Source of the DNA: Roseibium sediminicola
Lineage (GTDB): Bacteria > Pseudomonadota > Alphaproteobacteria > Rhizobiales > Stappiaceae
Direction: 5' to 3'
DNA: 64,000 bases
Assembly: GCF_023156505.1 (NCBI RefSeq)
Contig: NZ_JALNMJ010000002.1
Span: 124,001 to 188,000 of the forward strand
This document shows, piece after piece, positions 31,285 through 40,968 of the stretch. Position 1 is the stretch's first letter. Every line of letters begins with the position of its first letter. The translations under genes and the position numbers were made by a program. The notes beneath the pieces are model-generated. The model had not been told where the DNA came from. It saw only the letters and a list, made by a program, of their open reading frames with translations, and searched no databases.

Positions 31285-32709
31285 TCAGGCCGCCTGATCC
31301 TGTATGCGAGCAAGGGATTCTTCCCGTCCAAGGGCGATCAGAACATCATAAATACCGGGTGACGTGCCACGGCCGGTGAGTGCGGCGCGCAACGGCTGGG
31401 CCACCTTGCCCAGTTTAAGCTCTTTTTGCTCGGCATAGGCCTTCACGGCCGCTTCCAGCGGTTCCGCTGCCCAGTCGGCAACACCGGTAAGAACGCCATG
31501 CAAATCAGCCAAGATGGCCTTTGCGTCGCTGTCCAGAATCTTCTGGGCCTTTTCATCGGTGTCCAGCGGCCGCTGGCGCCACAGATAAGACGCACTTTCG
31601 GTGAGCTCTACCAGGGTCTTGGCACGTTCCTTCAGGCCGGGAAGCGCGGTGAGGGCGGTTTTTTCGTGTGCCGGATCGGCCATCCAGTTCAGCACGGTCT
31701 CGCTGTTCTCGGCATGGGCGAGATAGACCTTCCAATGATCGAGCAGCTCCGCATCGTCCGTTGCGCGCATGTAGTGGCCGTTGAGATTTTCCAGCTTCTT
31801 GAAATCGAACCGGGCCGCGGACTGGCCGACGGCATCCATGCCGAACCACTTGATCATGTCCTCAAGGGACATGATTTCCTCGTCGCCGTGGCTCCAGCCG
31901 AGGCGGGCAAGGTAATTGCGCATGGCCTGCGGCAGATAGCCCATGGCGCGATAGGTTTCCGCGCCAGTGGCGCCGTGGCGCTTGGACAGCTTGGCGCCGT
32001 CCGGTCCGTGAATAAGCGGAATATGCGCCATCGCCGGCACGTCCCATCCGAGCGCCTTGAAGATCAGGGTCTGCCGGGCGGCATTGGTCAGGTGGTCGAC
32101 GCCGCGGATGATGTGGGTGATGCCCATGTCGTGATCATCGACCACGACGGCGAGCATGTAGGTCGGCGTACCGTCGGAGCGCATCAGCACGAAATCGTCG
32201 AGATCCTTGTTCGGGATCACCACGCGGCCCTGGACCATGTCGTCGACCACGGTCTCGCCGTCCTGCGGTGCCTTGATGCGAATGACCGGATCGACGCCTG
32301 CCAGAGCTTCGGAAGCGTCCTTCTCGCGCCAGGTTCCGTCATAGCGCGGCGGCTTGCCTTCGGCGCGGGCTTTCTCGCGCATGGCGTCGAGTTCTTCCGG
32401 CGACGAATAGCAGCGATAAGCGGTGCCGTCGGCAAGCATCTGTTCAACGACTTCCTTGTGCCGGCCGACGCGTGAAAACTGGGAAATAGGGTCTCCGTCC
32501 CAGTCGAGACCGAGCCAGGAGAGACCGTCCAGAATGGCATCGACCGCCTCCTGTGTGGACCGGGCCCGGTCCGTATCTTCGATGCGCAACAGCATCTTGC
32601 CGCCGGCGTGTTTGGAGAACAGCCAGTTGAACAGCGCGGTGCGAGCGCCGCCAATATGCAGGAAGCCGGTCGGGGACGGTGCGAAACGCGTGACGATGTC
32701 TTGTGCCAT
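31285..32709 (-). CDS. gltX: Glutamyl-tRNA synthetase
   Basis: A 474-residue class I synthetase that charges tRNA-Glu. The HIGH-type motif is in [18 protein letters not shown] and the KMSKS-type motif is KLSKRHGA at about residue 240. The C-terminal helical anticodon-binding domain ends with [18 protein letters not shown]. Many alphaproteobacteria have two GltX paralogues, one for tRNA-Gln mischarging; which one this is cannot be told here. It is divergent from comEC. Confidence 0.95.
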   Translation of the reverse strand: MAQDIVTRFAPSPTGFLHIGGARTALFNWLFSKHAGGKMLLRIEDTDRARSTQEAVDAILDGLSWLGLDWDGDPISQFSRVGRHKEVVEQMLADGTAYRCYSSPEELDAMREKARAEGKPPRYDGTWREKDASEALAGVDPVIRIKAPQDGETVVDDMVQGRVVIPNKDLDDFVLMRSDGTPTYMLAVVVDDHDMGITHIIRGVDHLTNAARQTLIFKALGWDVPAMAHIPLIHGPDGAKLSKRHGATGAETYRAMGYLPQAMRNYLARLGWSHGDEEIMSLEDMIKWFGMDAVGQSAARFDFKKLENLNGHYMRATDDAELLDHWKVYLAHAENSETVLNWMADPAHEKTALTALPGLKERAKTLVELTESASYLWRQRPLDTDEKAQKILDSDAKAILADLHGVLTGVADWAAEPLEAAVKAYAEQKELKLGKVAQPLRAALTGRGTSPGIYDVLIALGREESLARIQDQAA

Positions 32710-32823
32710 GGTGCTTTTTGAAAGTCTCTGTCAGAATGGCGGCGCGGAAAACGCCGGATTGGTGGCGCGGTCTTAGCACAGGCTTTGCAAAGGCTAAATA
32801 GCCGGTCCGGTCGTTTCTGCCGC

Positions 32824-35253
32824 ATGTCGGTAGGAGGAACGGTGGCAATCGGCTCGCAACCTCGGCCACACGATGACAGCCGTCTGGAGACGGCAACCCT
32901 CGACGCAACGCAAACCGTAATACCGGACCATGGTAGGGTCCATGGAACCGGACGGCCAGCGTCTCTCGTTGCCGCGTTGCTGTTTCGCGCTCTCGACACC
33001 GGTGCGGAGGTTTCCACCGCGACGCGGTTCTGGGAGGAGCAGGGCCTGTTATGGTGTGCTTTCGCTTTTGCCGCGGGAATTGCCCTTTATGCCATTTTGC
33101 CGGATGAGCCCTCCCGTTTTGTCGTGGCGCTGCTGCTTGCCGGGGCGGGTTTGACGGCCTTTGCCGCCTTGCGCAGGCGTGTGCCAGGATGGCGAACAGC
33201 GTTGTTCCTGGCCTTTCTGGCCGGACTTGCGGCCGGAGCCGTGCGCACGCTCAGCGTCGATGCTCCAAGACTGGCGGAGCCGATGACGGTCTCGCTCAGC
33301 GGCCGGGTCTTGGAGCGGCAGGCGGATCCGAACCATGTCCGTCTGGTTCTTGCGGTGGAAACAGTAGATAACCGGCATGTGGCCGCACCGGACTTTCCGG
33401 AGAAGATACGTATCAGGGTTCCGAAGGACAGCGCCGGCCAGGTCGGCGAGCGCATTCGGCTCAGTGGACGGTTGTTTCCGCCTCCAGGGCCCGTCCATCC
33501 GGGGGGCTACGACTATTCCTTTCGCGCCTATTTCGACCGGATCGGCGCGACCGGCTTCAGTTTCGGTCCTGCCGAACGTCTGGGGCCGGTCGGTGGTTCT
33601 CCTGGCCTGCACGCGGCCGCTCTGGTGGCGCAGTTGCGCACAGGCCTTGCGGAAAGCATTCGCGAGAGTTTGCGGGACGGGCCGGAAGAGGCGCTGATCG
33701 TCGCGGTCCTGGTTGGGGATCGCAGCGGTATTTCAGAAACCCAGGAAGAGGTGCTGCGCGCGGCTGGGCTCGCCCATATCCTGGCCATTTCCGGCTTGCA
33801 CATGGCACTTTTCGCCGGAGGCGCTTATGGCGGCGTTCTGCTTCTGCTTGCGCTGATACCGTCCCTGGCGCTGCGCTGGCCGACGCAAAAATGGGCGGCG
33901 TTGGTCGCGCTGGCAGCAGCCACGATTTATCTGCTCCTGTCAGGGGCAGGCCTTGCAACGCAGCGATCGTTTCTGATGATCGCTCTGGTCTTTCTCGGCA
34001 TTCTGATCGGGCGAAGGGGTCTGACGCTGCGCAGCGTGGCCTTGGCCGGGCTGGCGCTGCTGATACTTGCGCCGGAGCGGCTGTTTCATCCCGGATTCCA
34101 AATGTCCTTTGCGGCCGTGATCTGTCTGGTAGCGGTCTATGATCTCTGGAGGCGGCGCGAGCGTGGCCTGGAAACGAGACCGGAGGGGCGGGGCCTCGCC
34201 GCAACGGCGTTGGCGTTTGTCGGTCGATGGGGGGCCGGTTTGCTTGTGACGGCGCTGGTTGCGGGGCTGGCGACCGGGATCATCGGCGCCTATCATTTCG
34301 GCCGGGTCGCGCCTTTCGGTGTCATTGGCAACATGCTTGGCATGCCGGTATTTTCCCTGCTTGTCATGCCGATGGGTGTCCTTGCGCTTGCGCTGATGCC
34401 GTTCGGGTTTGCCGCGCTGCCTTTGAGCCTGATGTCCCTCGGTGTTTCGGTTCTGTTGAAGATTGCCGAATTCACGGCAGGTCTTGACGCGGGCGCCGGC
34501 ATGCTGGGCAAGCTTGAGGGCTCTGCCGCGCTGCTTCTAACCTCGGCGCTGTTTATCGGATTGCTTCTGCCGGGGCGTGCGCGCCTTATTGCGTTTTTGC
34601 CTCTAATGACGGGTGCGGTAATCGCCGGTGTGTCACGGCCACCCGACATTCAGATCCCGGCCGCCGGTCTGCGGTTGGCCGCGCGCGACGCCTCCGGATC
34701 TCTGCATTTTTCCGGGCGCGGAAATTCGTTTCTGAACGATCTTTGGTATCAGGTGGAAGGTGTGCCGAAGAGCGCGATTGGATCGCGCAAGATGACATCG
34801 CTTCAACGGCGATGCGACCGTGACGGCTGTGTCATCACTTCCTACCCCCGCGTCTCAGAACGCGGCGGTCTGACAGGGCCGCTATCTCCGCTCACCATCG
34901 CGGCACCAAAGGACCTTGAAGCCTTGGAATTCGATTGCAAATACGCCGATATTATCGTGACCGACCTAATTGTGCGGGGGAGATGCGGCGGAGCCCTGAT
35001 TCTGGATCAGGAAATCCGGTCGGGACGGGGCGCGGTGTCCGTCTGGCTTACTGTTCGGCCGTCAGGTGCCGGTCCACCTGACAAGGCCGCCTTGGCTGTT
35101 CCATCGCCGCAGTCGTTACCGGCAGCACCTGGAACCAAACCGGTCATCGAACACTTGAAATACGCCATCCCGGATCCCCCGCGGCCCTGGCACAGGCCAG
35201 GGCGGGTGACGCGTCAAACGTTGCGGCGGGCCATCCGCGGCGACAGCCCCTGA
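32824..35253 (+). CDS. comEC: ComEC/Rec2-family DNA uptake membrane protein
   Basis: About 809 residues. It has N-terminal membrane helices (about 75-130), a DUF4131-type OB region (PMTVSLSGRVLERQ), then the Competence domain with GDRSGISETQEEVLRAAGLA and HILAISGLHMALFA, and around ten membrane helices up to residue 600. It lacks the C-terminal metallo-beta-lactamase domain of Bacillus ComEC, as is usual in alphaproteobacteria. The start is uncertain: ATG 32824 has no clear ribosome binding site, while GTG 32842 lies 3 bp after GGAGGA. The gene order gltX-comEC-lexA is widespread in Rhizobiales. Confidence 0.9.
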   Translation: MSVGGTVAIGSQPRPHDDSRLETATLDATQTVIPDHGRVHGTGRPASLVAALLFRALDTGAEVSTATRFWEEQGLLWCAFAFAAGIALYAILPDEPSRFVVALLLAGAGLTAFAALRRRVPGWRTALFLAFLAGLAAGAVRTLSVDAPRLAEPMTVSLSGRVLERQADPNHVRLVLAVETVDNRHVAAPDFPEKIRIRVPKDSAGQVGERIRLSGRLFPPPGPVHPGGYDYSFRAYFDRIGATGFSFGPAERLGPVGGSPGLHAAALVAQLRTGLAESIRESLRDGPEEALIVAVLVGDRSGISETQEEVLRAAGLAHILAISGLHMALFAGGAYGGVLLLLALIPSLALRWPTQKWAALVALAAATIYLLLSGAGLATQRSFLMIALVFLGILIGRRGLTLRSVALAGLALLILAPERLFHPGFQMSFAAVICLVAVYDLWRRRERGLETRPEGRGLAATALAFVGRWGAGLLVTALVAGLATGIIGAYHFGRVAPFGVIGNMLGMPVFSLLVMPMGVLALALMPFGFAALPLSLMSLGVSVLLKIAEFTAGLDAGAGMLGKLEGSAALLLTSALFIGLLLPGRARLIAFLPLMTGAVIAGVSRPPDIQIPAAGLRLAARDASGSLHFSGRGNSFLNDLWYQVEGVPKSAIGSRKMTSLQRRCDRDGCVITSYPRVSERGGLTGPLSPLTIAAPKDLEALEFDCKYADIIVTDLIVRGRCGGALILDQEIRSGRGAVSVWLTVRPSGAGPPDKAALAVPSPQSLPAAPGTKPVIEHLKYAIPDPPRPWHRPGRVTRQTLRRAIRGDSP

Positions 35254-35271
35254 CCAGCTTGTCGGCCGGGA

Positions 35272-35982
35272 TCAATACTGGCGGAACAGGGCGACCAGCC
35301 GGCCTTGCACGCGAACGCGGCCGGGGCCGAAGATGCGTGTCTCATAAGCAGGATTGGCGGCTTCCAGGGCAATAGAGGCGCCTTTCTTGCGCAGCCGCTT
35401 CAAGGTTGCCTCTTCATCGTCGACAAGAGCCACAACGATGTCGCCGCTGTCCGCGCTGTCGGTCCGGCGGATCAGCACCGTGTCGCCATCGAGAATGCCG
35501 GCTTCGATCATGGAATCGCCGCGCACTTCAAGCGCGTAGTGCTCGCCCTTGCCAAGCAGTTCCGGCGGAACGGTGATCGAGTGGCTGTGGGTCTGAATGG
35601 CTTCGATCGGCACGCCGGCGGCAATGCGACCCATGACCGGAATTTCCATCCCAACGGAAACGGGTTGCTCGACGGGTTTGGGGGCTTCGGGCTTGCCGAG
35701 CGAGCCTTCGATGACCTCTGGCGAGAAACTGCCACGCGGTCTCGGCGCGCCAAGCCCCGGTGCGATCGAATCCGGCAGGCGCACCACTTCCATGGCGCGA
35801 GCCCGATTCGGCAGGCGCCGGATGAAGCCGCGTTCCTCCAGCGCCGTGATCAGGCGGTGAATGCCGGATTTCGACCTGAGATCCAGCGCATCTTTCATTT
35901 CATCGAAAGATGGCGGAACACCGGTTTCTTTCAGTCTTTCGTGAATGAACATGAGCAGTTCGTACTGCTTGCGCGTCAACAT
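35272..35982 (-). CDS. lexA: LexA repressor
   Basis: A 236-residue SOS repressor. The winged-helix DNA-binding domain spans residues 1-70 ([37 protein letters not shown]). The Ala-Gly self-cleavage site is A122-G123 in IAAGVP, the catalytic Ser is S157 in RGDSMI and the Lys is K195 in EATLKR. The ATG at 35982 matches the family N-terminus; the frame extends 12 codons upstream without similarity. Two SOS boxes lie 55-97 bp upstream, so it is autoregulated. It is convergent with comEC, only 18 bp apart. Confidence 0.96.
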   Translation of the reverse strand: MLTRKQYELLMFIHERLKETGVPPSFDEMKDALDLRSKSGIHRLITALEERGFIRRLPNRARAMEVVRLPDSIAPGLGAPRPRGSFSPEVIEGSLGKPEAPKPVEQPVSVGMEIPVMGRIAAGVPIEAIQTHSHSITVPPELLGKGEHYALEVRGDSMIEAGILDGDTVLIRRTDSADSGDIVVALVDDEEATLKRLRKKGASIALEAANPAYETRIFGPGRVRVQGRLVALFRQY

Positions 35983-36036
35983 ATCGGCATCCCCTGACCG
36001 CGAATTAGGCTGGTACAAATCGAGAACATGGTACCT

Positions 36037-36079
36037 GTTCTCATTGTGTTCTGCAAGGGTAAATGTTCTCTTACTGTTC
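36037..36079 (-). promoter_or_regulatory. Two LexA (SOS) boxes upstream of lexA
   Basis: GTTCTCATTGTGTTC (36037-36051) and GTTCTCTTACTGTTC (36065-36079) are both exact GTTC-N7-GTTC direct repeats, the SOS box of Rhizobiales and related alphaproteobacteria. They are 28 bp apart start to start. A neighbouring palindrome, GAGAACA/TGTTCTC at 36022-36042, overlaps the first box. These place lexA under its own control. Confidence 0.85.
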
Positions 36080-36109
36080 TTGGCGCTGCGTTGCGTCGAG
36101 AACCAGAAG

Positions 36110-36985
36110 TTAACGGGCGCGATCTGCGCGCCGGATCAGAAGCTCGCAAGTGACCAGTGTCGGGGCCTGACCCGGCAGGACGGAGCCCTGGTGGAGACTG
36201 CCGTTCAGGTCGATGCAGCGGACCGGTATTGCGAGACCGCGGGATCCGTCATCCCCCGCACCCGACAGCAGGAGAATTTCCGAGATTAAACCGGTCATGG
36301 CCCGGTCGCCGGCAAAGGCCGCGCCCGCAAGGCTGCCCAGTCCCATGACCTGATAGGATGGCGCTGAGAGTTGGTCGGCCAAGTCCGAGACGCTGTGGTG
36401 AAGATCGGCGAACGGAGCCAGAGTGGTGATCAGGGCATTCTCCCGGATTGCGTCGGCTGAGGCCTCGTCCGCACGAACGCGAAACAGGGTGAATTCCGTT
36501 TCCGGGTCTGGTGCGGCCTCAAAGGCTGCTCCCTTTACCCCGTGTCCGGTGATCGTTGCGGGTGCGGAGGCCGCCAGGGTCGCGGGCAGCAGATGGCCAA
36601 GATGTTCCTTGCCGCCTTCGCGCCAGTACGCGTGGATATGGGCGAACCAGGCACCATCGCGCCAGCCCAGAATGGCGACGGCTGCCGTCAAGGTGGCGCC
36701 AGCCGAGGAATGGGTCTCGCTGTACCAGGCCGCGTGGCGGTCGTCGATCGCCCGGTCGGGCATGACATAGTCGAAAGCTGCAAGCGATACGCCTGCCAGG
36801 TTCAGCACAGCTGACGCATATCCTTCCGCTTCCGCCCAATGGCCCAGCGCTTCCAGAAGCGGCCGGCCGCCGGTGACCTCGAAGGACACGGCATCTGCCT
36901 GACAGAGTACAAAAGGATGCCGGTTCGCCGCGCGCGAACCAGGGTGCTTGATATCCGCCAGAGTGGCGGGGGCGGGCCGTCTCAC
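36110..36985 (-). CDS. Tandem PPC/DUF296 domain protein
   Basis: A 291-residue protein with two copies of the PPC (DUF296) fold. The first (about 25-170) carries [20 protein letters not shown], with the HxH pair that binds metal in some PPC proteins. The second (about 185-285) has [23 protein letters not shown] and TCELLIRR but lacks the HxH pair. The GTG start overlaps the TGA of the acyl-CoA synthetase gene (GTGA), so translation is coupled. Function is unknown; PPC proteins include plant AT-hook factors and many uncharacterised bacterial proteins. Confidence 0.75.
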   Translation of the reverse strand: MRRPAPATLADIKHPGSRAANRHPFVLCQADAVSFEVTGGRPLLEALGHWAEAEGYASAVLNLAGVSLAAFDYVMPDRAIDDRHAAWYSETHSSAGATLTAAVAILGWRDGAWFAHIHAYWREGGKEHLGHLLPATLAASAPATITGHGVKGAAFEAAPDPETEFTLFRVRADEASADAIRENALITTLAPFADLHHSVSDLADQLSAPSYQVMGLGSLAGAAFAGDRAMTGLISEILLLSGAGDDGSRGLAIPVRCIDLNGSLHQGSVLPGQAPTLVTCELLIRRADRAR

Positions 36986-38562
36986 AACAGGCCTCGCTCA
37001 CTCAGGTGTTCGCGCACCAGTTTCTTGGTGATCTTGCCATAGGCACTGGTGGGCATTTCCTCGATGAAGAGATAACGCGCCGGCATCTTGTAGCGGGCCA
37101 CCTGGCCGTTCAGAAAATCCGAGAGAACTGCCGGGTCAGGCGTTTCCCCGGCAACAGCCACGCAGACGGCAAGACCGATTTCGCCCCATTGCGGATCCGG
37201 GATACCAAGGATCGCCACCTCGGAAATCTGCGGATGCGTGAGCAGAACCTCTTCCACCTCCTTTGGATAGACGTTTGAGCCGCCGGAAATATACATGTCC
37301 GAAGCCCGGCCGGTCAGATAGAGGAAGCGCTCCTCGTCCATGTGGCCGATATCCCCGGTTCGGAACCAGCCGTTGCGAAAGGATTTGGCGTTTGCGGCCT
37401 CGTCTTCCAGATAGCCCGCGCAGACAGCGGCACCGATGACACAGACCTCACCGGTCTGGTGCGGTGGCAGGTGGTTGCCGTCTTCGTCCTGAATGGAAAC
37501 CTCGATGCCGGTGCGTTCCGTGCCGCAGGTACCGGCCCGTGTCCCAGGGCCGTCGTCCAGATGATGGTCCTGGGGCCGCAGTACCGTGATGTTGCCGGTC
37601 ACCTCACCAAGGCCGTAATATTGCACCAGGACGGGGCCGAGCTTCTGCAGTGCGGTCTTCTGGTCCTCCCGGTACATGGGCGCGCCGGCATAGATCACGT
37701 GACGCAGGCTGGAATGGTCATGGAGGTCCACCGCGGGATCCTCGACCAGGCGTTTGACGATGGTGGGCACCGTGAAGAGGTTGCTGACCCGGTGTTTCTC
37801 GATCAGGTCAAACGCGACGGCCGGATTGAAACCGCCTCTTGGCATCAGCACATGCGCCGACCCGGCGGACAGCTGGGCGATCTGCTGCAGACCTGCGCCA
37901 TGGGACAGGGGCGCGATCACCAGAGAGGCATCTTCTTCGGTGGTTCCCGGTATGAGATCGGCCATGTAGTTGACGCAGACAAAGCCGATCTGCCCGTGAC
38001 TGAGCACCACTGCTTTCGGCCGCCCAGTTGAGCCGGAGGTGAAGAACAGCCAGCAGGGATCGGTATAATCGACTTCTGCATTGGCGATTGTCTTTCCCAG
38101 ATGCCGCGACACCAGCACTTCGTAGCTGTCGCCGAAATCGCTCTCGCCGATGCTGATGCAGCCGGAGAGATCCGGTGATGCCGACCGGACGGCGGTGGCC
38201 TGGGCAGCAAAGCCCGCATCGCAGACAAAGACCTTCGCTTTGGCCTTTTGCGCGGCATAGGCGGTCTCCGCTGGGGCCTGACGGAAATTACAGGGCACCC
38301 AGATGGCCCCGAGTCGAAAGGCGGCCAGCATAATCTCGGTCATCTGGTTGGAGTTTTCCGCCTGCACCAGAAGGCAGTCGCCCTTGCCGAGGTCGTAACT
38401 GGATTGCAGCGCGCAGGCGAGGGCGGAGACGCGTGCATCGAGCTCCATCCAGGTCCAGGTGCTGCCTTCCCAGACAATGGCGGGCCGGGCCGGCCAGCGG
38501 GCTGCGTTTCTGGTCAGGAAATGCGCCAGATTTATCACTCGATTGGAACAGCGCGCCACCAT
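36982..38562 (-). CDS. AMP-dependent acyl-CoA synthetase/ligase
   Basis: A 526-residue ANL-superfamily enzyme that adenylates a carboxylic acid and transfers it to CoA. The P-loop-like A3 motif WLFFTSGSTGRPKAVVLSHG is at about 167-187. The A5 motif is YYGLGEVTG, A7 is GWFRTGDIGH, A8 is YLTGRASDMYISGGSNVYP, and the A10 lysine is in SAYGKITKKL. The substrate is unknown (medium-chain or aromatic acids possible). It is co-transcribed with the PPC protein and divergent from an alpha/beta hydrolase gene, 150 bp away. Confidence 0.9.
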   Translation of the reverse strand: MVARCSNRVINLAHFLTRNAARWPARPAIVWEGSTWTWMELDARVSALACALQSSYDLGKGDCLLVQAENSNQMTEIMLAAFRLGAIWVPCNFRQAPAETAYAAQKAKAKVFVCDAGFAAQATAVRSASPDLSGCISIGESDFGDSYEVLVSRHLGKTIANAEVDYTDPCWLFFTSGSTGRPKAVVLSHGQIGFVCVNYMADLIPGTTEEDASLVIAPLSHGAGLQQIAQLSAGSAHVLMPRGGFNPAVAFDLIEKHRVSNLFTVPTIVKRLVEDPAVDLHDHSSLRHVIYAGAPMYREDQKTALQKLGPVLVQYYGLGEVTGNITVLRPQDHHLDDGPGTRAGTCGTERTGIEVSIQDEDGNHLPPHQTGEVCVIGAAVCAGYLEDEAANAKSFRNGWFRTGDIGHMDEERFLYLTGRASDMYISGGSNVYPKEVEEVLLTHPQISEVAILGIPDPQWGEIGLAVCVAVAGETPDPAVLSDFLNGQVARYKMPARYLFIEEMPTSAYGKITKKLVREHLSERGLL

Positions 38563-38712
38563 AAGCGTTTCGTCTCCCGTCCTGGTGTTTTTAAGACGTT
38601 AGGTCGGCTCGCTCCGATTTGACAAGGCGTCGATGAAAGCAAGTCATTCCGCTTTCACGGCAAATCGTGCAGGATGCCGCGCACATGTTGAAATTCATGC
38701 TTGAGGCTGTTG

Positions 38713-39522
38713 ATGACTGAGACGCTGATTACCGATTGGGACGATGCCTACGCCAACGCGGCGCATATTCCGGGAGCGGAAGACTTTATTGCGCGCTGGG
38801 CTGGCGATTCGGAGGCGTTCCGGAAATCCTGGATGGAGAAGGATCTCGATGTCGTCTATGGCGACGGCCCGCGGAACCGGTTCGATGTCTTTCGCCCGGA
38901 GAGGAAGTCGAAAGGGCTCGTCGTCTTTGTGCATGGTGGCTACTGGATGAAATTCGACAAGAGCTATTGGTCGCATTTCGCCGCTGGCCCTCTGGCCAAG
39001 GGCTGGACCACATGCCTGCCGTCCTATGACCTGGCGCCGGAGGTTCGCATCGCCGACATCACCCGGCAGATTGCGTCTGCGATTGCCAAGGCTGCCAGCC
39101 GTGTCGAAGGTCCCATCAGGCTGGCGGGCCATTCAGCCGGTGGACATCTCGTCACCCGCATGGTCTGTGAGGACAGCCTGTTGCCGCAGGATGTCCTGGA
39201 CCGGATCGAACGGGTCGTCTCCATCAGCGGCCTCCATGACCTGCGCCCGCTCCGGAACACCCGGATGAACGATGCGTTCCAGATGAGCGAGGAAGACGCG
39301 ATCGCCGAGAGTCCGGCTTTGAAGAAACCGGCCACCGAGTGTCCGGTCATTGCCTGGGTCGGCGGTGCGGAACGGCCGGAGTTTCTGCGGCAGTCCCAAT
39401 TGCTTGCGGAAGCCTGGCCGAATGCACGCTATCATGAGGATCCCGAGCGGCACCATTTTGATGTCATCGACGGCCTGAAGGATCCGGAGAGCAGTCTTAC
39501 GTCAAGCCTTCTGGAAAGCTAG
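38713..39522 (+). CDS. Alpha/beta hydrolase, kynurenine formamidase-like
   Basis: A 269-residue serine hydrolase. The oxyanion motif HGGYWMKFDKSYW and nucleophile motif LAGHSAGGHLVTRM match the arylformamidase/HSL-like group; the C-terminal RHHFDVIDGL supplies the catalytic His. Animal-type kynurenine formamidases share HGGYW, but no kyn genes are nearby, so the substrate is uncertain. Translation could also start at TTG 38701; ATG 38713 is preferred. It is 21 bp before fumC, probably in the same transcript. Confidence 0.82.
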   Translation: MTETLITDWDDAYANAAHIPGAEDFIARWAGDSEAFRKSWMEKDLDVVYGDGPRNRFDVFRPERKSKGLVVFVHGGYWMKFDKSYWSHFAAGPLAKGWTTCLPSYDLAPEVRIADITRQIASAIAKAASRVEGPIRLAGHSAGGHLVTRMVCEDSLLPQDVLDRIERVVSISGLHDLRPLRNTRMNDAFQMSEEDAIAESPALKKPATECPVIAWVGGAERPEFLRQSQLLAEAWPNARYHEDPERHHFDVIDGLKDPESSLTSSLLES

Positions 39523-39543
39523 ACCGACAGTCAGGAGAGCACC

Positions 39544-40929
39544 ATGCGCAGCGAAAGTGACAGCCTTGGCGAGATCGAGGTTCCCGAGGACAAATACTGG
39601 GGCGCGCAGACGCAGCGCTCCCTGGAGCATTTTTCCATCGGCAACGACCTGATCCCGATCGAGCTCATCCATGCCTATGGCATCCTGAAAAAGGCGGCCG
39701 CGCTGACCAACGTGGACCTGGGGCTGTTGCAGCCGGACCTGGCCGACCTGATTGTCCGGGCTGCCGAGGAAGTCGCGGACGGACAGCTGGATGCGCATTT
39801 CCCGCTGCATGTATGGATGACGGGTAGTGGCACGCAGTCCAACATGAATGTCAACGAGGTGATCTCCAATCGGGCGATCGCACTCGCTGGCGGAGTGCTC
39901 GGCAGCAAGGATCCGGTGCATCCGAACGATCACGTCAACATGTCCCAGTCGTCGAACGATACGTTTCCGACCGCCATGCATATGGCCGCAGCGATCCAGA
40001 CGACCCACCGGTTGCTTCCGGGAGTAGAGACGCTGCACGAGAGCCTGAAGGCCAAGTCGGACGAGTGGGACGACATCATCAAGATCGGCCGCACCCACAT
40101 GCAGGATGCGACACCGCTGACGCTCGGACAGGAGTTTTCCGGCTATGCTGAAATGCTGCGCCAGAACATTGACCGGATCACCCATGCGCTGAAGGACGTC
40201 TATTCTCTGGCGCTGGGCGGGACCGCTGTCGGCACGGGCATCAACACCCACCCGCAATTTGCCGAGAAATCCGCCGCAAAGATTGCCGAGTTGACGGCGC
40301 TTCCCTTTGTCAGCGCGCCGAACAAGTTCGCTTATCAGGGAAGTCACGATGCCCTGGTGATGCTGAGCGGCGCCCTGCGTACGCTTGCTGTGTCCCTGTT
40401 CAAAATCTCGAACGATATTCGCCTTCTGTCCTGCGGTCCGCGTTGCGGGTTCTACGAATTGAAGATCCCCGCCAACGAGCCAGGCTCCTCGATCATGCCT
40501 GGCAAGGTCAATCCGACCCAATGCGAAGCTCTGGCCATGATCGCCGCACAAGTGATGGGAAATGATGTTTCGGTGGGGATCGGTGGTTCTGGCGGTTATC
40601 TAGAGATGAATGTCTACAAGCCGCTGATGATCAATGCCATTCTTCAGTCGGTTCGGATCATGGGAGATGGCTGCAGCAACTTTGCCAAGTTCCTGGTCGA
40701 TGGCATGGAGCCGAACCGGAAGAAGATCACCGAATACCTGGACCAGTCCTTGATGCTGGTGACGGCGCTTAGTCCGGTGATTGGCTATGACAAGGCCAGT
40801 CATGCGGCGCACTATGCGTTTGACAAGGACCTGACCCTGAAACAGGCCTGCCTGGAACTCGGGTTTGTCGATGAAGCCGAATTCGACAAGGTGGTCGATC
40901 CGGCGAAAATGATCCATCCATCGCTTTAG
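39544..40929 (+). CDS. fumC: Class II fumarate hydratase
   Basis: A 461-residue iron-independent fumarase that converts fumarate to L-malate. The signature [20 protein letters not shown] contains the mobile SS loop with the catalytic Ser. The N-terminal [25 protein letters not shown] and [17 protein letters not shown] are conserved. FumC differs from the argininosuccinate lyase and aspartase branches by this motif and by [14 protein letters not shown]. It stands 39 bp before a malic enzyme gene, so the pair turns fumarate into pyruvate. Confidence 0.95.
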   Translation: MRSESDSLGEIEVPEDKYWGAQTQRSLEHFSIGNDLIPIELIHAYGILKKAAALTNVDLGLLQPDLADLIVRAAEEVADGQLDAHFPLHVWMTGSGTQSNMNVNEVISNRAIALAGGVLGSKDPVHPNDHVNMSQSSNDTFPTAMHMAAAIQTTHRLLPGVETLHESLKAKSDEWDDIIKIGRTHMQDATPLTLGQEFSGYAEMLRQNIDRITHALKDVYSLALGGTAVGTGINTHPQFAEKSAAKIAELTALPFVSAPNKFAYQGSHDALVMLSGALRTLAVSLFKISNDIRLLSCGPRCGFYELKIPANEPGSSIMPGKVNPTQCEALAMIAAQVMGNDVSVGIGGSGGYLEMNVYKPLMINAILQSVRIMGDGCSNFAKFLVDGMEPNRKKITEYLDQSLMLVTALSPVIGYDKASHAAHYAFDKDLTLKQACLELGFVDEAEFDKVVDPAKMIHPSL

Positions 40930-40968
40930 GAATGGTGCCGCTCCCGGTGTTATGCAGAGGAGAAGTCG

